A stretch of DNA of 64,000 nucleotides, taken from Ditylenchus dipsaci. Lineage: Eukaryota > Nematoda > Chromadorea > Rhabditida > Anguinidae. The DNA lies in contig SADC01001176.1 in the NCBI GenBank assembly GCA_004194705.1, positions 124,001 through 188,000 on the forward strand, in the 5' to 3' direction. The translations under genes and the position numbers were made by a program. Below are positions 21,456 through 33,913 of this stretch, piece by piece. Under the pieces are notes generated by a model. It did not search any database, was not told where the DNA came from, and saw only the letters and a list, made by a program, of their open reading frames with translations. Each line of letters starts with the position of its first letter. The stretch's first letter is position 1.

Positions 21456-22967
21456 CGGTACGTGTCAATTGTTCCCGGCGCAGATTGTTCCCGCGGCCGA
21501 TTGTTCCCGGCTTATATAAAAGGGACAATTGTTACCGGCTAGTGTAAAAGCGACAATTGTTCCGGCATATGTAAAATGACCGATTGTTCCCGGCGACCGA
21601 TTGATCCCGGCTCGTATAAAAGGGACAATTGTTCCGGCTATTATATAGCTCTTGAAGACAGTTTTATTTTCAAGTTTTGGATTTATTTTTGATATTGCTG
21701 TTGTTATTCACCTTTCGTGCCCATATTTCCTCTTTTATCGACAAATACTTTAGTGCCGATATGGATTTTAATTTCATTGCTAATGTACTTGCCCGCTTCG
21801 ATCACGGTGAGCAAATAGTTGCACAAAACAATGTAAGCTGTTAGTTCGTACACACTCATTTGGGCGCAACCCATTTGGACGCCCTCATTTGGGAGCCTTC
21901 AAATTTTTAATTTCCTTATTAAAACACCATAAAAGTCGAAAAAGGTGTAGGTAAAATGACTTTTGGGGGCTTTAGCCACACCACCCTCCAACCCCCATCT
22001 GACTACCCTACAGCCAATAGCTGGTAACTAGCACTTAGGTAACAACACCTCAGTACGACCAGCTAAGACCCTGGATTTCAGGTTGCCGCATCGAGACACC
22101 TATGATAGTACCGTACACACTTATTTTATCCCAATCATTTCATCCTATCTTTTTCGACTCAAACTTAGTTTTTAGGTGAAGCCTTAGGCGCATGGTAGGC
22201 AGCGTATGTTAGGAGAAGCTGATGCTAGGATCTTGGAGAGAGTCCAGCGCTATCCTAAAATTAATCTAATTGATTACCTCCGTGGACTGGCTCACAATTT
22301 CGTGATAGATCAGTAGAATTTATCTTGTGTGTTGTGTTATTATTTCGTTTTGATGTCGTATGGGAAAGGACAATAAAGTTAGTCATAACCATTCATGAAG
22401 CGGAATGTTCTAGGAGGGAGTACGCTTTTATAGTACTGACAGGTTAAAACTGGCTTCTCATGTAAACTGGGAACAGTTGTCCCTTTATACCAGCGGGAAC
22501 AGTCGGTCACCGGAACAATCAGTCGCCGGGAACAATCGGTCATTTTACATATGCCGGGAACAATTGTCCCTTTTATATAAGCCGGGAACAATCGGTCATT
22601 TATATATGCTGGGAACAATTGTCCCTTTTATATAAGCCGGAACAATCGGTCATTTTATATATGCTGGGAACAATTGTCCCTTTTATATAAGCCGGAACAA
22701 TCGGTCATTTTATATATGCTGGGAACAATTGTCCCTTTTATATAAGCCGGGAACAATCGGTCATTTATATATGCTGGAACAATTGTCCCTTTTATATAAG
22801 CCGGGAACAATCGGTCATTTTATATATGCTGGGAACAATTGTCCCTTTTATATAAGCCGGGAACAATCGGTCATTTTATATATGCCGGGAACAATTGTCT
22901 CTTTTATATAAGCCGGGAACAATCGGCCGCCGGAACAATCTGCGCCGGGAACAATTGTCCGTGTCCG
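21456..22967 (+). mobile_element. MULE with GGGAACAATTGTCCC arms, deletion derivative
   Basis: Flanked by the 9-bp duplication GTATTATGA (21447-21455 and 22968-22976). Tips are CGGTACGTGTCAATTG and, read inward, CGGACACGGACAATTG, nearly identical to those of the MULE at 18726. The arms are unrelated to that element: alternating GGGAACAATTGTCCC and GGGAACAATCGGTCATTT units spaced by TTTTATATAAGCC. The right arm is the longer (about 22450-22960). The inside keeps a short N-terminal exon (near 21760) and a C-terminal remnant. Confidence 0.85.
22198..22316 (+). pseudogene. C-terminal remnant of a MULE transposase
   Basis: The open text MLGEADARILERVQRYP followed by KINLIDYLRGLAHNFVIDQ and TAG aligns with the C-terminus of the transposase at 18726-21381 (ADARILAKV, NLMKYLRGLAYNIVMDQ). 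The catalytic part is gone. A start-like exon near 21761 (MDFNFIANVLARFDHGEQ) may be the other surviving piece. Confidence 0.65.
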
Positions 22968-22976
22968 GTATTATGA

Positions 22977-23060
22977 GCCGTCGAAGAAAAGAACAGTCAA
23001 AAAACAATTGCCTTGTTCTGTCATGTTGATCTCGTGTGTAATAAATAAAACCGAAATGAA
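22977..23060 (+). repeat. Second copy of the 3' UTR with polyadenylation signal
   Basis: Matches 18614-18662 (AACAGTCAAAAAACAATTGCC, CTGTCATGTTG) and continues to AATAAATAAAAC near 23040. No coding sequence of the parent gene precedes it; MULE 21456-22967 has inserted just before it. Confidence 0.6.
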
Positions 23061-24432
23061 CATCTTGTGGATTTAAGATTTTTTTCTGTTGTTGTATAAA
23101 GTGGCCCAAAAAAACGCGGCCACTTAAAAAATTGAAGTAAGTAACCACTTTCCCGGTCGGTTTCCGATTTTTGGTGGCAGGCCCTCAGAAAACCTCCACA
23201 ATGATGCCGGCTGTGATGAAGAGAAACACCACAAAGCTCTTAGTTAGCTTAACCAGGTGAATCGATGTGGCAAGGAGCTACATAGGCAAATTTTTTTCAA
23301 ATCGCCGCGTTTTTTTTGGTTGATGTATATTGGTTTTGGTTGATCTGTATTGTCTATTTAAGAAGCCGGTTTTGTAATTATGAGTCAAGTCCGGGTCAAG
23401 GGTCAAGTCCGGTTTTCGTGAAAACCTTCACTGTTTGCTGTGCATAGCTGAAAACAACATATCCCCCGTTGCCAAGTAAGCTTTTATGGTTACTCGCACG
23501 TCTTATTGCTCTTCATTAAGCAAACCTGATGACATAATCACCCTTCTTAGTGGAAAGACTGTCGAAGTAAATAATACGGATGCTGAAGGCCGCTTCGGCC
23601 CCACTCGCCAGAACCAAAGGGTCCCAGTCATTTTAAGTCTAATCTATGCAAAAAAATGTTCAATTTGAATTCGCGCCATACTTATTTTTCGCATAGATTA
23701 GACTTAAAATGACTGGAACCCTTTGGTTCTGGCGAGTGGGGCCCCAAAGGTTCTGGATAGCCCTTTTTTCTACAAGTCACATGTTTCATAAACTAAAATA
23801 TACCCAGGGTTCTAGGCTTTCATTTGAGCTATCAAACACAGAAAAAGTGATATTTAGTTAGAGCGGGAACTTAAAAAACATCCAACGGAGTCCAATCCCA
23901 ACCCTGTCAATTTAATTGAAACCACAAATATAAACTCAAACTAGGATGCGGCGTATTTTTAACACTCCGATTCCGTGTGTAAGATTTGCCTCTTTGGACT
24001 CAGAATTTTATAATGAGCACGATGGTGTTTAACTTTTTCTGAAAAGCTTTTTTGGGTAGGTGAAACCAGCATTTTAACCTGTTAATGCGACCCGGTACCA
24101 AATTGGTACCGAAAATTGCCTTGGTCTCTTTTGTTGTTTTTTCGAACTTTTTCAAAAAAAATCTTGCTTGAAAACACTGTTCTGAGCTTATTTTCATCTG
24201 TTTTTCAAATGTTTAGTTTTGGGGACCACATTCAATGTCTAAGCGAAAAACATTTTTTGCACATTTGTAAACCATGTTTAAACGACTTCTAAGTAATTAT
24301 ATGCTTAAAACGATTAAAAAGTTGTTTTCTGACACTTTTCCACGTAAAAAATAGATTTTTTGCAAAAAAATTCTTTGGCAAAAATAAGACTTATTGCCTT
24401 GGGGGACTAAGGCAAAACACCTTGTATTAAGG
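23061..24432. other. Gene-poor stretch with one small palindrome
   Basis: A possible last exon lies on the minus strand at about 23275-23185 (hydrophobic, KSFVVFLFITAGIIVEVF then stop, after a TATGTAG acceptor) but nothing supports it further. 23598-23743 is a palindrome. Around 24396-24420 the ACTAAGGCAAAAC dispersed motif occurs. Confidence 0.35.
23598..23743. repeat. Palindrome with GCCCCACTCGCCAGAACC arms
   Basis: Left GGCCCCACTCGCCAGAACC and right GGTTCTGGCGAGTGGGGCC are exact inverses, with about 70-bp arms around a centre near 23670. A broken copy flanks the element at 16612-17082. Confidence 0.7.
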
Positions 24433-25285
24433 GTAAAATCCCAACTGGCAGGATTCCCAACTGGCAGCACCCAACTGGCAGGACTCCCAACTGGCAGCAC
24501 CCAACTGGCAGGACTCCCAAATGGCAGCCTTTTTTAATTTTGTAGTCTTGACTGGGTACAGTCTACTCTCGTTAAACTGGCACTCCAATAAACTGGCACC
24601 CTCGATAAACTGGCACTTTGAAAAAGCCCTATTTGGCTGGCCGACAGAGAAATTAGGCAAAGTAACATCCCACTAAACTGGCACCCTCGATAAACTGGCA
24701 CCCAGGCTGGTCCCCAGGGGTGCCAGTTTATCGAGAGTAGACTGTATGTACCTCAATATTCTGGGTAGGTATCTTCGAGTAGGTGGATATCCCCTCGCTG
24801 GTCTGAATTTTTTTTCGGGTACGCGTGTGTGAATCGAAATTTTAGTACTATCAAACCCAACTCCCCATACGATTTTACGTGAGAATTAATGTTTGTTTTA
24901 CATTTGACTTAGTGTTTGGTTAGAGATGCGCGCACTCACTTACCTTAGACATAATTCCGAGCAAGACTCTTGATCATAAAATGCATTTAGAGGCTATTTT
25001 CGCCAAGTCCCATGTTGAAAAACATGGTAAAACAGGCAAAAAGTCGAAATTTCGCAACGCTTAAAACTCAATTAAAAGTTGAATTTTGATCAGAATTTGG
25101 TAATTCGTCGGCAGTTAGAATCGTCGGCAGTTGACCCTCGTTCGTTGCCAGTTGGATGTTGCCAGTTGGGTACTGCCAGTTGGGAGTCCTGCCAGTTGGG
25201 TGCTGCCAGTTGGGAGTCCTGGCAGTCGGGTGCTGCCAGTTGGGAGTCCTGCCAGTTGGGGAATCCTGCCAGTTGGGTGTCGTTC
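24433..25285. mobile_element. MULE-type foldback element with CCAACTGGCAG arms
   Basis: Flanked by the 9-bp duplication GTATTAAGG (24424-24432 and 25286-25294). The left arm (to about 24530) is an array of CCCAACTGGCAG(G/C)A units and the right arm (about 25145-25280) is the inverse TGCCAGTTGGG array. Peptides such as LPVGCCQLG are translations of this array, not genes. A pogo-like MITE (24557-24746) and half of a palindromic family (24920-25030) lie inside. Confidence 0.8.
24557..24746. mobile_element. pogo/Tigger-like MITE, AAACTGGCACC family, copy 1
   Basis: TA-CAGTCTACTCTCGTTAAAC at the left and TCGAGAGTAGACTG-TA at the right, 190 bp. The inside repeats AAACTGGCACCCTCGAT. An almost identical copy in the opposite orientation is at 55873-56062. 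Confidence 0.8.
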
Positions 25286-25309
25286 GTATTAAGGGATTCT
25301 ACCGCGTTT

Positions 25310-25600
25310 TGGTCACTGGAGCTGGGCAAAAGAGTCGCTTCATGCATTTTGATCAAGAGTCTTGCTCGGAATTATGTCTAAGGTAAGTGCGCGCGCGCAT
25401 CTCTAACCAACCAAGCCCCTGCGCCCCTTCGGGGGCTTGGTTGCCGGGGCTTGTTTGCTTGGGGTTGAGATGCGCACACCCACATACCTTAGACGCAAAT
25501 CACTCGAAAGGGACTCTGGATGCATAAAAATGTATGCATACCAGAGTTTATTTATGCGGTAGGCCCAGTCAACAAAACTATGTTCAAATTCCATCTTTTT
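25310..25600. mobile_element. Palindromic element with GCGCATCTC/CCTTAGAC arms, copy 1
   Basis: Arms contain CTTGCTCGGAATTATGTCTA and GTGATTTG-type sequence, meeting at a GC-rich hairpin (CCCCTGCGCCCCTTCGGGG) near 25425. Other copies: 38035-38345 and 61085-61385, with half copies at 24920-25030 and 51770-51850. Confidence 0.65.
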
Positions 25601-26149
25601 GGAATCGTTTGGATTGCCTTGGGGACCAAGGCAAAAAGTCGAATTTTAGTCAAAATTTTTTTTTCTAAAAATCCATTTTTGTGTGGAAAATGTTAGAAAA
25701 TAACTTTTTATCGTTTTAAGTATATAAAAATTACTTAGGAGTCATTTAAACATGATTTACAAATTATAAAAATATAAAACTTTCTGACTTTGCCATACCG
25801 ACTCGCTTTAAATGGTAAAAAGATCACGCACATCCTGCTCTAACTTTCTATAAAACAGAATTTCTGAATCCCTAAAATTAAGAAAAGTTATGAGTCTGAG
25901 AATGCTAAAATTTCAGATATCGAAATTGTAGGTACTTCATATAAATGGAAAATTGAACTTTTTTTATATTTTGAAGGTTGCTAGTCTATAGAAAAAAACT
26001 CTTATTGGTAGGGTTTTATTTTGGAGAAATTGCGTTTTGGATGAAATGTCTCTGGACGAATTGACTTTTGGACAAAATGCCATGGCACCCGCGGGTGCCT
26101 GGGTACCCGGCGACGGTGTCTTTATTCTCGACAAATTTTTTGGCTAGTC

Positions 26150-26420
26150 AAGTCCAACAAAATTTCAGGGATTCCGATTTTACTAGTCGCTTTTTGAAAA
26201 TAATATAAATTTTCACTAAGACCCATGGGTCTTGATAAACAAACATCCTATTTTACAAAATATTGCGGGTTGAATAAGAAATTTGCAGGATTTTTGAAAA
26301 AAAAAAACACCCGCAAAATCGGAATATTAGCGATTTTGGATCTAGATCGAACAAAGACCACTAACAAAATTTAAAAAATTAAAAGTAAAAAAGTGTCAGA
26401 CCTAGGCGGGAACGAACTTC
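26150..26420. mobile_element. Decayed pogo-like palindrome
   Basis: Has the family core (TTCCGATTTTA, TGTCAGACCTAGGCGGGAAC) in the usual order but with eroded tips. The flanking stretches 25601-26149 and 26421-26834 contain no gene that I can support. Confidence 0.5.
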
Positions 26421-26834
26421 TCCCATATATGGTACATATCAATGGCGAACTGTTCATGTGTGGGACACTCAAATACGCCACTTTCACGATAAATTTTAAT
26501 GTTTTGGTATATTCGTATTTGACTTGTGATCAAATACGTAATTTGTTTTTGGCAAAGACGAGCTGCATCATAATTTGCACATCTAAGGGTTGAAAACACG
26601 ATAGTTTAATATAAAAAAAATCCAACGCTCCCACTAATATCCGTCTAAATTTAAAGTAGTTAACCATTAATGGCAGAGCCGAAAAACTAGTCAGACTACC
26701 GTGTCGATAAAATATCGATAAAATCGGAACCCGCGGAATATTTCGGACAAGACTGACGAATTAAAACCGAAAAACTTTGAAAACTGAGGTGAAAATTGTT
26801 GAAATCCTTGGCAAGAACAAACCTTTTTGGTGGG

Positions 26835-27039
26835 ACAGTCAACCCTTGATATAACGGCTCCCTCGATTTAACACCCGCCAAAATTAGCAAAAGCAGTCAA
26901 GAACTGTGTATTGAGGTAAGTTGTTATTGTTATTTAAAGTAAATTAGATTTTCTCTTGATTTTTGACTTGTTTATAGTAAACTCTCGATTCAACGGCCCC
27001 TACGGCCGGTCCAAGGGGCCGTTAATCAAGGGTTGACTG
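26835..27039. mobile_element. pogo-like MITE with CAGTCAACCCTTGAT tips
   Basis: CAGTCAACCCTTGATATAAC at the left and ATCAAGGGTTGACTG at the right are inverse copies, 205 bp. It lies just downstream (transcript sense) of the polyubiquitin gene. Confidence 0.65.
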
Positions 27040-27227
27040 TGTCAATGAAAAACACTGCTAGTCTCCACTTTTTGCCTTTTTATTCGTCGATCTGATTGCA
27101 GTCTTTGATTTTCTGATGTCTTGTTAAATGTTTTGCAATGAGTTAGTAATTAGTGAATACATTTTATTGTCAGAAAACATGCATAGACATGTGATAATGG
27201 ACACATTAAAAGAACTTCTAGGCAAGC

Positions 27228-30615
<3,388 letters not shown>

Positions 30616-30624
30616 CCCCTGGTA

Positions 30625-30892
30625 TGGTGCAGGATCATAATGCCAAAGACAAGATACCCAAAGTACAAAATACCCAATGGTCAAAATACCCAATATACAT
30701 ATTGTGCAGATAATGCTCACTAAACGCTATTATCATAATATTATTATCATAATATGCACCATCTGCTATTATCATATTAATAGGACGTCAAAAGCCTACT
30801 AAAAGACCACTCTTGGTATTTTAGGTATTTGGGTATTTTGTCTTGGGTATTTTGTAATTGGGTATTTTGTCTTTGGGTATTTTGATCCTGCA
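30625..30892. mobile_element. MULE-type MITE with CAAAATACCCAA arms
   Basis: Flanked by the 9-bp duplication CCCCTGGTA (30616-30624 and 30893-30901). Tips are TGGTGCAGGATCA and TGATCCTGCA. The arms are short arrays of AAAGACAAGATACCC/CAAAATACCC and their inverse. 268 bp, non-coding. The smallest member of the satellite-armed set. Confidence 0.75.
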
Positions 30893-30901
30893 CCCCTGGT
30901 A

Positions 30902-31677
30902 TTCCTGGTTTAATTTGACTGGCTTTTCCTAAAGCAAATTTCCCATCATTTCCATAATCTGGCCATCTTGTTTTGTTTTTCCGAAAAAGCCAAAAAACTG
31001 CATTCATAGCCAACCAAAACATCCGGCGACTTTGCTCAGTTTTCGTCAGGAGGGCATGTTCCAGGAATGGCACTCTCACCCTCCTCCTCTATCCATTGAT
31101 TTTTTCACACCACTAGCAGCACTAGAGGCAAAAAGAGGTAGCAGTCCAGCTGGCTAAGTGTCAGACAGCCAGTTCTCCTGGTATTAATTACATCCCTAGG
31201 CTCATGTCGCCCCCCCCCTCCACTTGAATTTAATTTGCTTGGTTGGCTTGAGGGTGATGATGTAGGTGGGGCAGCATGTTGTTGTTGTGCTTGAGCGTCG
31301 TAATTGTTGTTTTTTGGAGTTGACTAGCTTTTTTGGTAATTTTATTGTGGTGTTTTCAAGTTTTTCTGGAGTTTGGCTGCACTTTTAGCTTTTTGTAGGG
31401 TCATCCTTTTTTGACAATTTTTTTCATTAAGACAGCTTTTTGAGTGAATAAACTTCTTTAATACAGATCCCTTGAAGTGTAGCTGAGATTTTTAAATACA
31501 TTCCGACTATTGATTTGCTAGTGAAAATGACAATAAATTGTTTTGCTCAAACTACACTTATAATTAATATTTCAACTCTATCCTTTTTGCCTTCGTCCCC
31601 TGTTATTTTTTTTGTGAGGCAAAAAGAGGCCAGAGTATGTTAGGACGGACTCAATAATATCTTAGACTCATATTTAA
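30902..31677. other. Gene-free stretch
   Basis: A minus-strand open frame reaching to 31079 (MRVPFLEHALLTKTEQ...) has no splice or family support. The rest is T-rich sequence. Confidence 0.3.
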
Positions 31678-31742
31678 AGGAGCATGCTCGTCGCCGATGG
31701 GAATATTTTGAAAGGCAGGTACCAGTGAAATTCGAAAAAGAA

Positions 31743-31979
31743 TTACCGTATTTTCTCTATTAAACGGCCCCCTCGACTTTGAGGACTCATATCTCAGCCC
31801 AGACAAAATGTTTTGCAAATCTATTTATTGCATTTTCGTAACTCCCGCGAGCTCTATCGATTCCACTTTATGGATTTTGGTTCGGTACCCGAAAACCTCG
31901 AAATCGACCTCGAAATTTTTTGATTTTCGAGGGGTTGAAAAATAAACGGGCCGGCCCGTTTAATAGAGATAATACGGTA
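31743..31979. mobile_element. MITE with TACCGTATTTTCTCTATTAA tips
   Basis: Ends TTTAATAGAGATAATACGGTA, inverse of its start; the interior includes AAACGGCCCCCTCGACTTTG and GGGCCGGCCCGTTT. Related ends appear at 5712-5730, 35110-35130, 50125-50160, 59908-59935 and 63740-63760. Confidence 0.65.
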
Positions 31980-32062
31980 GTTTAAATAAAAATTTGTTGA
32001 GTACTCTTCCGGCAATATATATTCGGCAATATATATTTATATATATTCGAAGAGCTCGACTA

Positions 32063-32125
32063 CCTAACGGTATAGGCGGCTCAGTGGTGAAGCGTTGTGG
32101 GAATCGCTCGTCGGTTCAATTCCAC
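32063..32125 (+). repeat. tRNA-like (A/B box) stretch inside a mobile element
   Basis: GGCTCAGTGGTGAAGCG followed about 25 bp later by GGTTCAATTCC resembles Pol III A and B boxes. It cannot fold into a full tRNA. It may be the head of a tRNA-derived short repeat. Confidence 0.35.
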
Positions 32126-32235
32126 TTAAAAGCAATCCTTTACCTTGCATTTCGCTAAAGTGATTCTTGTTTGAATTTCACTGATCCCCAACTTTTTGAA
32201 ATATTCCCATCGGCGACAAGCATGCCTCTTTAAGT

Positions 32236-32320
32236 CGTCCTTAACATACGCTGGCCTACTTTTGCCTGAGCCTTAGCCTAAAAAAATCACAAAAAACAAC
32301 ATAGGGAGACCAAGGCAAAA
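32236..32320. repeat. Dispersed GGGAGACCAAGGCAAAAA repeat
   Basis: Same order as 655-760: GCTGGCCTACTTTTGCCTGA, then AAAAAACAACATAGGGAGAC, then CAAGGCAAAA. Confidence 0.55.
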
Positions 32321-33913
32321 ACCACCATTAAGGTACAGGTCAATATTTTGTTTATAAATTTATACTTGAAAAAATCTAAAAACCTATTATAAAAGTGTGA
32401 TCTGACGAGTAACAGTCTCGAGCTATTTTTATGTTATTTTCTCGCCTTTTTTAGCTCAATTTTATTGTCAGTTGTGCAAACGCTGAAAAGTTTTTTAGTA
32501 TTCCATTTTGATTTTCTGCTTTTTGTTTTATTGCACAATGTTTTCGTATTTTGAGTCAGCTTTTTTTAATTCAAACGTAATGTTTAAGCGTACGCTTTCA
32601 GCAATCAAGGACCCTCATTTAAGTCGGTCTTAATGTACGGTCGGTTATCCACACCTAAGACTTAGCCTCAGGTGAAGAATAAAAATAAACAGACAAAAGA
32701 CAGAAAGCCGGAAATTCGAAATTTTAGACCAAAGTTACTAAGTAGGTTTGATGATGGTTTTTTTCCCGGTTAATTAACCGGTTCATTTAGTACTTTTTAA
32801 CCGACACCTTAACTTTAATTTAAAATGTTTTTTTTGGACTGACTTTCATTGTACAGTCAACTCCAGAACTGTGCACGGGCCCACTTTTTCACGCCTGGCC
32901 CAGTTATTTTTTCCGGCAAGAAAAAAAGACAGGGAAATTTGACCCTAGTATCGAATACTACCCCCACCCCAACAATTTTCACTTTTTTACTTTAGTAAAA
33001 AGTAACCAAATTTATGCTCCAGACCCCGGAAAATGTGCGCAACCTCTTCATTAGTCACAACTTCCGTACGCTGGCCTACCCCCAAGCCTAAGGGCTATGT
33101 CTAAACTTGTTGTTTGCAAGGGTAGTTACAGCAATTTTTAAAGGTCGGATGCTTGGGGGGGGGGGGTATTCGCTACTAGCGCCGGAAATTTAATTGTTTT
33201 CGATTATTGATCAAAACAGCATAAAGAAAAGATTGTTAGAATAGAGATAAGTGAAAATCTTGCAGGCGAGAATTTCAACATGGCGGAATTTTGAAGTATA
33301 CTGCAGACTAAGTCGGACTGGCACGGAGATTATTTGAGCCCGACTCGGAAGGATTTTTAAAACTTGGGCCCGGCCCGCCCCGTGCACAGGTCTAACCAAC
33401 TCTCATTAAATAGTCAATTCTTACCATACAGTCAACTATTATTGTACAGTCAACTATCCTTATACAGTTAATTTTTGTTTTTTTTGCTCAATTTCGAAAA
33501 CGTCCGAATAGAAAAAATTACGGCTTTCAAACCCTAGCCCTAGCTAGGTTTCGCTAAATCAAAGTAACTACTTCGAATAATTTTGATGTTGATCTGTTTA
33601 AGTCTTATTAATATTGTTACGGTTAATTTTTAAAATGATTTTTCAGCCTTTTTAAGCGGTCATGTGGTTTATAACCGGATTTTAAACCATATATTTAATG
33701 ACCGGCTTGTTTTTTCTAAAAAAAATTATACAGCCGGTTTAAGAACAGCCACTTTTTAACTCATGTATATTTTTTATAGCAAAATCTTGATAAGCTGACA
33801 CTTAAGAAGTTTGAGAAGTTTTTTAGCAGTTCTTAGATGCTAAGTCAACTATTGCAAAGTTCAATGCTGCTTTACACCTAAATCTATTTGAGCATAATGG
33901 AGAGCCACATGTT
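32321..33913. other. Gene-poor stretch upstream of the GPCR
   Basis: Contains a hAT-like element (32867-33392) and scattered pieces such as ACAGTCAACT at 32857, 33430 and 33450. A run of about ten G near 33160 may be poorly assembled. No gene seen. Confidence 0.35.
32867..33392. mobile_element. hAT-like element with CTGTGCACGGGCC tips
   Basis: Left CAGAACTGTGCACGGGCCC and right GCCCCGTGCACAGGTCT are inverted and resemble the tips at 11616-11991. The interior is not a clean palindrome, and I could not resolve the target duplication. Confidence 0.5.

Larger units (their letters stand above)
31678..32229. mobile_element. TTAA-flanked palindromic element carrying a nested MITE and a tRNA-like stretch
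   Basis: TTAA-AGGAGCATGCTCGTCGCC at the left and GGCGACAAGCATGCCTCT-TTAA at the right. GATGGGAATATTTTGAAA and its inverse lie just inside. It contains a nested palindromic MITE at 31743-31979 and a tRNA-like stretch near 32063-32125. A single related end lies near 43045-43075. Confidence 0.65.

Noticed and set aside
22480..22960. CRISPR-like regular repeat (GGGAACAATTGTCCC ... GGGAACAATCGGTC)
   Set aside because: Spacing sequence is itself constant (TTTTATATAAGCC), so there are no spacers. It is the right arm of a MULE.
25079..25386. Open frames rich in LPVGCCQLG / ASWESCQLG
   Set aside because: Both are direct translations of the TGCCAGTTGGG tandem array in a MULE arm.
30777..31079. Minus-strand frame beginning MRVPFLEHALL
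   Set aside because: It runs into the arm repeats of the MULE at 30625-30892 and has no acceptor or family match.
33155..33175. Long G-run, and similar C/G-runs near 8405, 38500-38545, 60877 and 61540
   Set aside because: Considered as G-quadruplex or regulatory signals, but single-base runs of this length in this assembly are likely unreliable and lie in mobile-element sequence.
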